A DNA stretch of 64,000 nt from RUG572 sp964386385 (GTDB taxonomy: Bacteria > Verrucomicrobiota > Kiritimatiellia > RFP12 > UBA1067): positions 62,001 to 126,000 of the forward strand of contig CAYLRN010000005.1 in assembly GCA_964386385.1 (NCBI GenBank), given 5' to 3'. The translations under genes were made by a program, and so were the position numbers. Of the stretch, positions 37,039 to 44,446 are shown one piece after another (the stretch's first letter is position 1; every line of letters starts with the position of its first letter). The notes beneath the pieces are model-generated. The model did not search any database and had not been told where the DNA came from. It saw only the letters and a list, made by a program, of their open reading frames with translations.

Positions 37039-37084
37039 CATTGTGTCGGCCAATGAAGGCCGGCTACAAGGAAGGAACAAATCT

Positions 37085-37465
37085 GTGAGAACGACAATTG
37101 TAGAGACGTTTTCGCTTTGCGACGTAGGGAAAGAGGTGTTTGGACGGCTTCGTCCCGAAAAGCGGAATGAGCCGCAGGAGTTCAGATCGCTTACGATGAA
37201 GGAGCTGACGTCGTTTGCGGAGAGGTGCAGACGTGAATATCCGCAGATCGACCATTGCTCGGTCTATTGCGAGATCATGTCGGACAGGGCGGCGTTTCGT
37301 CTGACGCAGTTGATGGTCGACGTCAACGGGAATGCGGTGAAGTCCGCAAAAGGCGAACCCATCGGCAGGATTGTCCATGTCCATCGCCTCGACCAGCCCA
37401 TCCATCGGCAGATCGACGGCAGACTTCCGACAGAATTCCGCGTTTTCAGCAACCAAAAAGTTTAA
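37085..37465 (+). CDS. Accessory-island small protein A1
   Basis: 126 residues. GTG 37085 is the better start because AAGGAAGG (37069-37076) lies properly before it; an open frame extends upstream but would run through the promoter. No known domain. It is a paralogue of the protein at 38663: both have the order (F)AxxCxRxxPxxxxxSxxCExMxDxxxxxTQLxxDxxxxxxxSxKGxxxGRI, then a short linker to xxExPxxFxxxF. No membrane segment. It is the first gene behind island promoter copy 1, probably co-transcribed with 37488-40675. Confidence 0.65.
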   Translation: MRTTIVETFSLCDVGKEVFGRLRPEKRNEPQEFRSLTMKELTSFAERCRREYPQIDHCSVYCEIMSDRAAFRLTQLMVDVNGNAVKSAKGEPIGRIVHVHRLDQPIHRQIDGRLPTEFRVFSNQKV

Positions 37466-37487
37466 CTGACCGTACAAAGGATTTGTC

Positions 37488-37880
37488 ATGTTCATTATCG
37501 ATGATTTGCTGTTTTGGACTACCGTTGCTGTGCTTGCCACAGGAATGATTACGGTCGCATATGTTGTTGCATGGACTATCTGTGCTGTTGCAGATTGGGT
37601 ATTCGGGCTGTTCGAGAAAAAGGACGCCGATGCCTGTTTGGTGATTTCAAATCAAGATGCCATGGATAGTATGGCAGAAGCGGTGAGGAAAAGGAATCCC
37701 GATATGGCAGATCGAATCAAGAATGCATTGGAAGGGAGAGAGGGGGCACGCAAGATGTCCATATGGCAGAAAGGGGGCGGAGTCACTGAAGTCCAATTCC
37801 TTTCCGCAAAGGACACTTCAGTTGATGAACTTGGAGAAATCACGCGCTTTGACAGAGATGGGCGGATTCGCGAATTTTGA
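37488..37880 (+). CDS. Accessory-island small membrane protein B1
   Basis: 130 residues. One or two hydrophobic segments fill residues 5-45, followed by a cytosolic domain DADACLVISNQDAMDSMAEAV and a closing VTEVQFLSAKDTSVDELGEITRFDRDGRIREF. The C-terminal domain is clearly paralogous to 38213 (nearly the same closing motif SVDELxxxxRFDRDGRxxEF) and loosely to 37991 and 39063. Unknown function; it lies in the same gene series as 37085-39413. Confidence 0.7.
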   Translation: MFIIDDLLFWTTVAVLATGMITVAYVVAWTICAVADWVFGLFEKKDADACLVISNQDAMDSMAEAVRKRNPDMADRIKNALEGREGARKMSIWQKGGGVTEVQFLSAKDTSVDELGEITRFDRDGRIREF

Positions 37881-37990
37881 CGCTTTTCATGGGAGACGGA
37901 CGAGGTATTGCAGTTGTGCTGTTCATTTCCTGATAGTTCGATTGCCATGTCGAGTCCGTCGGTTGAACGACTTGAAAAAGGAGGTTGAAG

Positions 37991-38197
37991 ATGTTGTTTC
38001 CAGATTTTTGGTGGTGGAATCCGCTTAAGGCAGATGAAAGTCCAATGATTGTGACTGGAGGGGATTTTGATAATGTGTTCAAATCTCTGTCAGAAGAGCA
38101 TCCAGAATTGGTTGGAGAACTAGAACGCGCACTCAGTGGGCAATCGTCCACCATAGTGGCACGTTATGATGCTGATGGAACAGTTGAAGTGCTCTGA
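37991..38197 (+). CDS. Accessory-island small protein B2
   Basis: 68 residues from ATG 37991, with a strong AAAAAGGAGG just upstream (37975-37984). The C-terminal half (VFKSLSEEHPELVGELERAL, then STIVARYDADGTVEVL) resembles the end of proteins B1 and B3, but the N-terminal membrane segment is missing. It may be a shortened paralogue. Confidence 0.6.
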   Translation: MLFPDFWWWNPLKADESPMIVTGGDFDNVFKSLSEEHPELVGELERALSGQSSTIVARYDADGTVEVL

Positions 38198-38212
38198 AAC
38201 AGGAGGTGTCGT

Positions 38213-38632
38213 ATGTTTGATGAAATCATGCCTCGAGTCAAGAAGATGAAGGTTGCGATTGACGCCATCGTAGATGCGGTTTGTCTGTATCTCAAACTGC
38301 GAAAGGCGGTTTCGGACGCAGATGTTCCCTCATGGACCTTGAATGCGGTTGCAGCTTGGGTGTTTGGCCGTTTCACGAAAAACGACGCCGACGCCTGCAT
38401 TGTGATTTCAGACTCGTCCAATATCGAATCCATATTGGAATCCTTGAGAAAAACGGGTTCCGATGCAGCCGACGTATTTGAGGCGGCAGTGAAAGGCGCG
38501 GGCAAGGTATGCTGTTGGCGAAAAGGGAAGGACGTCACCGAAGTGCAGGTCCTTTTCGCAAAGGATGCTTCTGTCGATGAGTTGAAAGGCGTCATGCGGT
38601 TTGACAGGGACGGGCGGGTCTGCGAATTTTGA
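38213..38632 (+). CDS. Accessory-island small protein B3
   Basis: 139 residues, paralogue of 37488: NDADACIVISDSSNIESILESLRK and VTEVQVLFAKDASVDELKGVMRFDRDGRVCEF. The N-terminus has a weakly hydrophobic helix. The ribosome-binding site and first codons (38193-38226) are almost identical to those before 38663, which marks a recent duplication of the 5' ends of unrelated neighbours. Confidence 0.68.
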   Translation: MFDEIMPRVKKMKVAIDAIVDAVCLYLKLRKAVSDADVPSWTLNAVAAWVFGRFTKNDADACIVISDSSNIESILESLRKTGSDAADVFEAAVKGAGKVCCWRKGKDVTEVQVLFAKDASVDELKGVMRFDRDGRVCEF

Positions 38633-38662
38633 CGTTCAAAGGTCTGAAACAGGAGGTGTCGT

Positions 38663-39049
38663 ATGTTTGGTGAAATTGCGAGTGGATTCAAGATTGCGGC
38701 GGCGGTTGGAGCTCTCGCCGGCGCATTTGGCGGAACTGCCATGTATCTGAAGCGCAGAAAGAGCGACGAAGAAAAAACTTGGAAACAGGTTTCCTATGAA
38801 AACCTTATCGCGTTTGCGCAGACCTGTCAAAGGCAGTTCCCGAACGCGGTCATGAGCCACATCGTGTGCGAGAAGATGGAGGACGGGACTTATTGGATCA
38901 CGCAGTTGATCCTCGACGAGACCCTGACGGCAATCAGGTCGTCGAAAGGCGACGTAGTGGGACGGATATTCAAGTGCCGGCAGATTGACGACAAGATCGC
39001 CAACCGCTGCGACGGCGAATATCCCGCCGATTTCGACATGACATTCTGA
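38663..39049 (+). CDS. Accessory-island small membrane protein A2
   Basis: 128 residues. The N-terminus has one hydrophobic glycine-rich segment (FKIAAAVGALAGAFGGTAMYLKRR), and the rest is paralogous to 37085. Shared blocks are LIAFAQTCQRQFPNAVMSHIVCEKMEDGTYWITQLILDE, SSKGDVVGRIFKC and DGEYPADFDMTF. The A1 form is soluble and this form is membrane anchored, so the same domain is used in two places. Confidence 0.68.
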   Translation: MFGEIASGFKIAAAVGALAGAFGGTAMYLKRRKSDEEKTWKQVSYENLIAFAQTCQRQFPNAVMSHIVCEKMEDGTYWITQLILDETLTAIRSSKGDVVGRIFKCRQIDDKIANRCDGEYPADFDMTF

Positions 39050-39062
39050 AGGAGTGGAAACG

Positions 39063-39413
39063 ATGTTGTCTTTTTTATTGGGGGCGGTGATTGGCACTTT
39101 TCTCGGATTCGCGATCATAGGCATTTTCGAGTGCATAAAACTTGCCGCAAGAATCTTTGAAACAGAACCAGTCATCGATTCGGTGAAGTTCCTCAAAAAA
39201 GACTCTGAGGTCTATAGAAGCATTATGAAGAGGAGTCCAAGAATCAGAGCGGCCATGGAAGGAGAAGAAGGCAGGCTAGTCGCCATACGATATCGAGATG
39301 GGAGAGTGAAAGATGTCACTTCAATTGACAAAGGATTGAGCAGCGACTTCGACAACTGCTCAGGCTATCAGGTGAACCAAGACAATCCCGACGAGGCGAT
39401 TCGCATTCGATGA
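39063..39413 (+). CDS. Accessory-island small membrane protein B4
   Basis: 116 residues from ATG 39063; AAGGAG (39049-39054) gives the right spacing. An N-terminal membrane helix (MLSFLLGAVIGTFLGFAIIGIF) is followed by a small domain with RLVAIRYRDGRVKDV, similar to the closing motif of B1-B3. Unknown function. The AAA+ gene follows 53 bp later. Confidence 0.62.
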   Translation: MLSFLLGAVIGTFLGFAIIGIFECIKLAARIFETEPVIDSVKFLKKDSEVYRSIMKRSPRIRAAMEGEEGRLVAIRYRDGRVKDVTSIDKGLSSDFDNCSGYQVNQDNPDEAIRIR

Positions 39414-39466
39414 TGAAAGCCGGCAGGCGTCGAATCCACACGGACACAAGGAAAGGAAGGCATCCC

Positions 39467-40675
39467 ATGAGTTATGAACCATCGTTTTACACGGACAGCG
39501 CTGCGTCTTCGCGCAAGGCCGAGGTCTCGCACAAGACCCGAGAAGTGGAGTTCTATTGTTTCACGAATCCGGCAAACAACTCCGCCCAGACGAAATCGTC
39601 GTCGTATAAAATCCTTCAGGATCGCATAATGAATGCCGTCGGAAACTACCTGTCGGAAACGCGGGAAGACAAGTTGAACGTCCGTTTCTCAATTGGCTGT
39701 CCGCTTGCCGGGGAGGAGGCGGGGCGTGGTCGGCGCGACAGGGAAGATTCCGAAGAGGAGCGCGAGAAGAGGATTGCGCAGTATGCGGCAAGACCATCGC
39801 AGTACACCTTCGAGCGTCTGATTCTGCCCAAGGCAAAAATCGCCGAACTGCGCCATGCCGCCAATCTGTTCAAGCACCAGGACCTGATCTTCAACGAATG
39901 GGGACTGCGCCAGAACGGGCCGTTCACGACGGTGGCTCTCAATTTCTACGGCGCGTCGGGAAGTGGGAAGACACTGGCGGCGCAGGCGGTTGCCGACTAC
40001 CTTGGCAAGACCATCATCATGGCCAGCTATGGACAGATTGAAAGCATGTACCATGGCGAAGGCCCGAAGAACGTCGAGGCGATCTTCGAGGCCGCTGAAC
40101 GCCAGAATGCAGTCCTGTTCATCGACGAGGCCGATTCCCTGCTTTCCGCTCGAATTGCAAATCCGCAGCAGGGAAGCGAAAACGCCATCAACTCCATGAG
40201 AAGCCAGGTTCTCATCTGTCTGGAAAAGTTCAATGGAATCGTCATATTCGCGACAAACCTGATTGGAAACTACGATCAGGCCATGAAGACGCGCATCAGG
40301 AGCATCGAGTTTGATTTGCCGGACGAGGAATGCAGGCGGCGGATCTGGGAGATCCATCTGCCCAGGCAGTTTCCCGTGGACGAAACGGTCAGGCCTGAAG
40401 AACTGGCGAAGATTGACGGCGTTAGCGGACGCGACATCAAGCACGCGGTTCAGCAAGTCGCGGAGGAGATGGCAGACGAGAACATTCCCGTTTGCAGCTA
40501 CGGACTTCTTTCCTCCGCGATTGAGCGGGTCAAGAAGGCCAATGCCCCGAACTCGAAGACGATAAAGCTGAACGAGGAGGAAGGCAAGGCTCTGGCCGAG
40601 GCATTGGAGGAAGCGGGCGTCGGCGACGCCGGCAAGGGGAAAGACGATGAAGCTGCGCCCGCTCTTCCGGAATGA
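39467..40675 (+). CDS. AAA+ ATPase of the accessory island
   Basis: 402 residues from ATG 39467, with GAAAGGAAGG (39451-39460) before it. An N-terminal extension (1-130) of unknown fold precedes a classic AAA+ module: Walker A GASGSGKT at 162-169, Walker B AVLFIDEAD at 215-223, sensor-1-like VIFATNLIGNYD, and an arginine-finger region MKTRIRSIEFDLP. The C-terminal helical lid is normal. It is of the SpoVK/FtsH-like clade of substrate-remodelling AAA+ proteins. The acidic Ala/Glu-rich C-terminal tail is probably disordered. It is a counterpart to the YbjN-AAA+ protein at 50153; the island thus has two AAA+ machines. Confidence 0.85.
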   Translation: MSYEPSFYTDSAASSRKAEVSHKTREVEFYCFTNPANNSAQTKSSSYKILQDRIMNAVGNYLSETREDKLNVRFSIGCPLAGEEAGRGRRDREDSEEEREKRIAQYAARPSQYTFERLILPKAKIAELRHAANLFKHQDLIFNEWGLRQNGPFTTVALNFYGASGSGKTLAAQAVADYLGKTIIMASYGQIESMYHGEGPKNVEAIFEAAERQNAVLFIDEADSLLSARIANPQQGSENAINSMRSQVLICLEKFNGIVIFATNLIGNYDQAMKTRIRSIEFDLPDEECRRRIWEIHLPRQFPVDETVRPEELAKIDGVSGRDIKHAVQQVAEEMADENIPVCSYGLLSSAIERVKKANAPNSKTIKLNEEEGKALAEALEEAGVGDAGKGKDDEAAPALPE

Positions 40676-40810
40676 AATGCGGGACGAGGTCAAACATCTC
40701 TGACTGAATCGGAGTTCTGCGACTGGTTGATGAAGTTGAGAGCGGGAATGAAATTGCCCGAATGAGGCCATTTCGCCTGAAATTTCTCTCCGATACGGAC
40801 GGCCGAGCGG

Positions 40811-41308
40811 CCGAAAAGGCGGACGCCCGACTGGATCGAGTGGTCGCGTCTCGCCTCCGCGTTCGCCTACGACGGCGAGTGGGAGTCGTTCCTCACGCGC
40901 CTCGCCCGGGACTACGCGGAGACTACGCCGGTGCGCGGCGGCCTCCAGGGCGAGGTCCGCGTGCAGGGCTACATGCAGGCGGAGTTCGGACACCTGAAGT
41001 TCTACCTTCTCGCGCCGGAGATGGAGCTTTCTCGCGGGTTCTGCGACTTCTGCCTGTTCCCGGAGCGCGTCCATTACGGCGACGCCTCGCACAGCTACCT
41101 GGTCGAACTCAAGTACGCGAAGGCGGAGGCCTCGGACGAGGAGATGGCCGGTCTGGTTGCGGAGGCGAAGGCGCAGCTTGCGAAGTACCGCGCCGACCGC
41201 TCCGTCCCGTCGCTCGCGCGCGGCACGACCCTGCACCAGATCGTCTACGTCTTCCGCGGGACGGCATTGCACACTCTTGAGCAAATCAGCTGCGAAGCAA
41301 TGGCTTAA
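40811..41308 (+). pseudogene. Remnant of a PD-(D/E)XK nuclease-domain protein
   Basis: An open frame without a proper start (readable from about 40811) gives PDWIEWSRLASAFAYDGEWESFL, then GYMQAEFGHLKFYLLAPE, then FCDFCLFPERVHYGDASHSYLVELKYAKAEA and ends TALHTLEQISCEAMA. This is the C-terminal PD-(D/E)XK region of the same family as 18401-19975 but from another subfamily. The N-terminal ATPase part is missing. The stretch is GC-rich inside the AT-richer island, and its stop codon falls in the first units of repeat island 3. Confidence 0.6.
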
Positions 41309-41428
41309 GCGATTAAGTGGTTAAGTTGTTTCCTGTACCCCATGCGTGATTCAAGACCGCACACAAACGTAATCACTTAATCCTTAACCGCTTAATCTTC
41401 ATGGGAGGGTCGCGCTCCTGCGCGACCG
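41304..41428. repeat. Repeat island 3 plus GGGAGGGTCGCG stem-loop
   Basis: Left arm 41304-41329 (TTAAGCGATTAAGTGGTTAAG), middle of about 40 bp, right arm 41370-41398 (AATCACTTAATCCTTAACCGCTTAAT), then one palindrome GGGAGGGTCGCG-CTCCTG-CGCGACC (41403-41427). Confidence 0.75.
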
Positions 41429-41514
41429 AAAAGACCTCTTACGGTGCGGACGCACGGGAGACAAGACCGTCGGAATATGGTAGAATACGCGGCGAGGCAA
41501 GACGGTCAAGCGGC

Positions 41515-41805
41515 ATGGCAGGACGAAAGAGGAAAGGCGGCGAGACGCGCCACGGCAGACACGCGGACAACATGTTCCGCGTGGCGCTGTACTTGACTGC
41601 CGAGGAAAAGGCGATTGCCGTACTGGCGGCGGAGATGACCGGCGTCACGCTGTCCGACGTCCTGCGCCGCGGCATCCAGAGCGAGGCGCTTCGTCTTGGA
41701 ATCATCACGGATTCCGGGATTGCGGAGAAGTTCCGCAATCGTGTGGACGCCTACAGGCACGTGCTTGTGGCGATCAGGGAAGAAAGCAAGGAGCGTGGAA
41801 AATGA
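41515..41805 (+). CDS. Ribbon-helix-helix-like small DNA-binding protein
   Basis: 96 residues. After a basic start (MAGRKRKGGETRHGRH) comes FRVALYLTAEEKAIAVLAAEMTGVTLSDVLRRGIQSEAL, the strand-helix-helix pattern of RHH regulators such as those of plasmids or mobile units. A TAGAAT -10 lies at 41481-41486; there is no clear Shine-Dalgarno sequence. The next ORF overlaps by ATGA. RHH proteins bind short palindromes, and two strong GTGTGTACACAC palindromes lie within 450 bp downstream, making them candidate sites. The family call is moderate. Confidence 0.55.
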   Translation: MAGRKRKGGETRHGRHADNMFRVALYLTAEEKAIAVLAAEMTGVTLSDVLRRGIQSEALRLGIITDSGIAEKFRNRVDAYRHVLVAIREESKERGK

Positions 41806-42035
41806 CAGAAGAAGATCGTGCGCTTTGTGCAAACGTCGTTGAACGGGTGGACGTCCGTGCGCCCGGCCTGCTGCCGCTCGTCGCGGAGGAAGACCGCATC
41901 ACGAAGGAGGAGGTCGTCGAGAAAGTGCTTCGCATTTCTCGTGGCGAAATGGTGTGTACACACCATTTCGGGGTCTGCGCCGCTCTTCCGCAAGGCGTTT
42001 TCCTTGTCCAAGGCAGATGCGGCGCAATTGCGTGA
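41802..42035 (+). CDS. Small hypothetical protein, possibly truncated
   Basis: 77 residues, overlapping the RHH-like gene by four bases. The first 48 residues look like a real alpha-helical protein (RITKEEVVEKVLRISRGE). The last 29 are encoded by the palindrome and hairpin DNA (VCTHHF is the translated GTGTGTACACAC site), so the natural C-terminus has probably been replaced by a repeat insertion. Partner or antitoxin-like function is only a guess. Confidence 0.4.
   Translation: MTEEDRALCANVVERVDVRAPGLLPLVAEEDRITKEEVVEKVLRISRGEMVCTHHFGVCAALPQGVFLVQGRCGAIA
41945..41970. promoter_or_regulatory. 26-bp perfect palindrome (GTGTGTACACAC site 1)
   Basis: CGAAATGGTGTGT followed directly by its reverse complement, without a loop. 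The 14-bp core GGTGTGTACACACC (41951-41964) recurs at 42246. It sits within the 3' part of the small ORF 41802-42035. Confidence 0.7.
41976..42026. repeat. Inverted repeat next to palindrome 1
   Basis: TGCGCCGC (41976-41983) and GCGGCGCA (42019-42026) enclose 35 bp. From 42036 to 42245 no gene or clear motif is seen. Confidence 0.45.
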
Positions 42036-42245
42036 TTGCCGGCCTTGCGAAGGGAATGGGTTTGCACGAGGGGGCGGGCGCGGGGGACGTTGATTGCCGA
42101 ACCAGGTGGGGAAACGGAGACCAGAAGGGCGGGATTGCGGTGGATTTGACCGCATGGGACAGGGCTATTGAGGCGGGGAGCGAATCAAAAAGAGCAATAT
42201 TTGCGAAATAAGCGCAAAATAAAAACGAAGAAAAAAAAACGTTTT

Positions 42246-42259
42246 GGTGTGTACACACC
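42246..42259. promoter_or_regulatory. GTGTGTACACAC site 2, candidate operator
   Basis: GGTGTGTACACACC, the same 14-bp core as at 41951. It lies within the promoter-like region of the gene at 42340: TTGGTG overlaps its left half and AATTAT/TAGCAT-like -10 sequences lie 6-18 bp after it. Binding here would be expected to block transcription. Confidence 0.5.
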
Positions 42260-42339
42260 CTGCGAATTATGGTAGCATTGTCGCGAAAGGTAAAAGCAGC
42301 GTAAAGAGGAATTTTGGTAGCAAAAGAAAGGCGGAGGAA

Positions 42340-42975
42340 ATGGAAACGAATAAGCTTTATCATTTCATTGAAAATGAGTTTGGGGAAGATCCTGATATTG
42401 AAACGGTCTGTGTGGAGGGCGACACCGCTACTTGGCTTGGCGTCAGCAGTGTTTCAGATGATGATGACGGTGATGGGCAAACGCGGCTCACATGGTACTT
42501 TCAATTTGTAGGGAGCAAAGAGGCGTTTGCCTTTCTGGTTGTTAATGATGGAGGTGATCATCTATTTGACGATTTCGTGCAGGCACTTAACGAAGACAAC
42601 TACAAGGTGTTCTGCAAAACATGGCCCATGTTGATGATGGCCTTTGAAAATGGCATCAATGATAATTATACTCATCCGAAATCTCCTGCATTGATCAAGG
42701 TGACATCTCCTCTTGGTGATGAAGTATGGGTGATGGCAAGAAAACTGGAAAACATAAAGCCTGAAGATACGGGGAATGAATATGTCATGGGCAAAGTTTC
42801 TGAAATGTTCCTGGCGACTTTGAAAATGATCGCGGAATGTAATAGCAACGATGTTTCAACGAAAGACAAGGTGTTTCTTGGGGCCAAGGTCGCAAAACGA
42901 GGATGGGATTGGGCCAATGTGGCTCTTGGCGCGATAGGTGCTATTGACACTTTTTTGGGATTAGATGCAGACTGA
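42340..42975 (+). CDS. Accessory-island hypothetical protein
   Basis: 211 residues from ATG 42340, with GGAGG at 42333-42337. An N-terminal domain with alternating strands (WLGVSSVSDDDDGDGQTRLTWYFQFV, FAFLVVNDGGDHLFDDFVQALN) is vaguely YbjN-like, but I cannot assign it. The C-terminal end KRGWDWANVALGAIGAIDTFLG is hydrophobic and may contact membrane. It stands behind palindrome site 2 and before promoter copy 2, so it may be controlled separately from the following genes. Confidence 0.6.
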   Translation: METNKLYHFIENEFGEDPDIETVCVEGDTATWLGVSSVSDDDDGDGQTRLTWYFQFVGSKEAFAFLVVNDGGDHLFDDFVQALNEDNYKVFCKTWPMLMMAFENGINDNYTHPKSPALIKVTSPLGDEVWVMARKLENIKPEDTGNEYVMGKVSEMFLATLKMIAECNSNDVSTKDKVFLGAKVAKRGWDWANVALGAIGAIDTFLGLDAD

Positions 42976-43005
42976 ATTGGCATGCCGACATTTTACGAAA
43001 AAGAA

Positions 43006-43034
43006 TGTCATGTTTTCAATTGGGCTGTCTCTAT
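43006..43034 (+). promoter_or_regulatory. Island promoter element, copy 2
   Basis: TGTCATGTT (43006-43014), 14 bp, CTCTAT (43029-43034), start codon 41 bp later. One base differs from copies 1 and 3 in the first box. An A-run precedes the element. Confidence 0.6.
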
Positions 43035-43075
43035 GCTGATGTAAGGAATGAACTTCTAAATGAAAGGAATAAAAC

Positions 43076-43408
43076 ATGGGAAGAAGACTACCTAGGCCAG
43101 ATAGCCTAGCCGGGAAAGCGGGGATTGGTCTTAGTATGGCAGTTGCCGGTGGTGCTGTAACTGGTACGTCAACGGTGGCATCTGCCGTGGGGGCAACTGG
43201 AATCGGTGCGTCTTTGGCGCCTGTTGGCGCAGGATTGACGGCTGGAGCGGAAGCTGCGGTCGCGTCTATTCCCGTTGTTGGGGGAGCGGCGGCGGCTACA
43301 GTGTCTGTGGCGTCGGGTCTCGTTGCGATTGCCGTACCAGTTGCGGCTGTTGGGGCTGTCGGGTACGGAGTGTACAAACTAGGCAGATTTTTGCTCAGCG
43401 ACGATTGA
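43076..43408 (+). CDS. Gly/Ala-rich hydrophobic small protein C1
   Basis: 110 residues. After a short basic start, residues 15-100 consist almost only of A, G, V, T and S with glycine-zipper spacing, then the tail GYGVYKLGRFLLSDD. The tail is nearly identical to that of the protein at 43605. The body could insert into membranes as a hairpin or oligomer, like pore-forming or spacer peptides. The ribosome-binding site GAAAGGAA (43062-43069) is good. First gene behind promoter copy 2. Confidence 0.7.
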   Translation: MGRRLPRPDSLAGKAGIGLSMAVAGGAVTGTSTVASAVGATGIGASLAPVGAGLTAGAEAAVASIPVVGGAAAATVSVASGLVAIAVPVAAVGAVGYGVYKLGRFLLSDD

Positions 43409-43429
43409 TTGTGGAGAAAGGAGGTTAAA

Positions 43430-43495
43430 ATGGACTGGTTGAGGCTTGCGGAACAGTTTGTCTCACGAGTGCTTGTGAGATGGATTGGCAGGTGA
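43430..43495 (+). CDS. 21-residue micropeptide ORF
   Basis: ATG 43430 follows the strongest ribosome-binding site of the region (GAAAGGAGG). It encodes MDWLRLAEQFVSRVLVRWIGR, an amphipathic basic helix. This may be a real micropeptide or a leader peptide between the two Gly/Ala-rich genes. The rest of the gap 43496-43604 has a small inverted repeat and no gene. Confidence 0.45.
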   Translation: MDWLRLAEQFVSRVLVRWIGR

Positions 43496-43604
43496 TAGTC
43501 GCTTTGGTGGCTTGTGCCAATTAAAATTGGAGATGGTAGAGTGGAACGCTCCACCATGTGATTAGATTAGAGGTTTGAAAAACTGTAGGAGAAAGGGATA
43601 GAGC

Positions 43605-43856
43605 ATGGGACAAAAAACTCAAAAAACAAATGGTGCGTCTATGCGGACTATGACTTCTTCAATAGTACCAGGGGCGGGTATCGGAACGGTCTTGGCGGGT
43701 TGTGGAGCGTTCGGTGCCGCCGCGACGGGGGCGGCCGGTGTCGTTGCTGCGTCTGCTGTTACGGTGGCATCGGTTGCCGTGCCAGCTGCAGCACTTGTGG
43801 GTGCCGGGTATGGCTTGTATAAACTCGGCAGATTTCTGCTTTCTGATGACGAGTGA
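43605..43856 (+). CDS. Gly/Ala-rich hydrophobic small protein C2
   Basis: 83 residues, paralogue of 43076: hydrophobic Gly/Ala/Val body and the tail GYGLYKLGRFLLSDDE. GGAGAAAGGGA precedes the ATG. The TerB-like gene follows 15 bp later, so co-translation is likely. The two copies may form hetero-oligomers in a membrane. Confidence 0.7.
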   Translation: MGQKTQKTNGASMRTMTSSIVPGAGIGTVLAGCGAFGAAATGAAGVVAASAVTVASVAVPAAALVGAGYGLYKLGRFLLSDDE

Positions 43857-43871
43857 GAGGAGAGTGAAAAG

Positions 43872-44384
43872 ATGGCAACCATAGTTCAATTAAAAGACTT
43901 ATTTAAGACTGCGGAAGATGTTGTCTTTTATATTGGCGCATTGGTGCTTGTAGCCCATGCTGATGGAATGCTTTCCGAGGCGGAGAAGAATGTGATTCTC
44001 ATGTCTGCCAGGGCGTACGCAGACCTGCTTCCTAGAGGGCGTACATTTAATGAACTGGTCAAGGAAGTGCAGATACATGGAGAAACTCCGGAAACGCGGA
44101 AACGGACAATAGAACTGTGGATGAAATCCATTGCCGACAAAAAGGGCAATGAGTGCATGGCACGTGGTCTTATCGTCGACATGATCATGGTGGGGTGGTG
44201 CGATGGCAAATATACAGATGATGAAAGGGTTTTGGTCGAGGAATTCGCTGCGTACCTTGGTGTTCCTTTGTCCGTTCTCAAATCACTTGAGAGTTCCTGC
44301 CAGTGTATTCATGATGAAATCGTGACATTACAAAGCAAGGTAAATTGTGGCGAGAATGATGACAAAACAGGCGACACGAAATAA
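43872..44384 (+). CDS. TerB-like protein 1
   Basis: 170 residues, all helical. Two acidic motifs typical of TerB domains are present: HADGMLSEAEKNVI at about residue 29 and GWCDGKYTDDERVLVEEFAAYLGV at about residue 113. TerB domains bind metal and occur in stress and phage-related gene sets. The other ter genes (terC, terD, terZ) are absent here, so tellurite resistance should not be inferred. A second copy is at 46054. Confidence 0.78.
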   Translation: MATIVQLKDLFKTAEDVVFYIGALVLVAHADGMLSEAEKNVILMSARAYADLLPRGRTFNELVKEVQIHGETPETRKRTIELWMKSIADKKGNECMARGLIVDMIMVGWCDGKYTDDERVLVEEFAAYLGVPLSVLKSLESSCQCIHDEIVTLQSKVNCGENDDKTGDTK

Positions 44385-44446
44385 ACAGGTGACTGATAGA
44401 CACGAAATTTTAAGTGCACATGCAACTGCTTTTTTCGGAGAATGCA

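Noticed and set aside
36968..37465. Longer version of the first island gene starting at 36968
   Set aside because: It would read through the terminator-proximal region and promoter copy 1; GTG 37085 has a proper Shine-Dalgarno sequence.
40762..41280. 172-residue ORF beginning at 40762
   Set aside because: Arg-rich out-of-frame reading of the nuclease-domain remnant, whose true frame gives recognisable sequence.
41515..42035. Classical toxin-antitoxin pair
   Set aside because: The first protein could be an RHH antitoxin, but the second shows no toxin fold and its end is repeat-derived; evidence is too weak.
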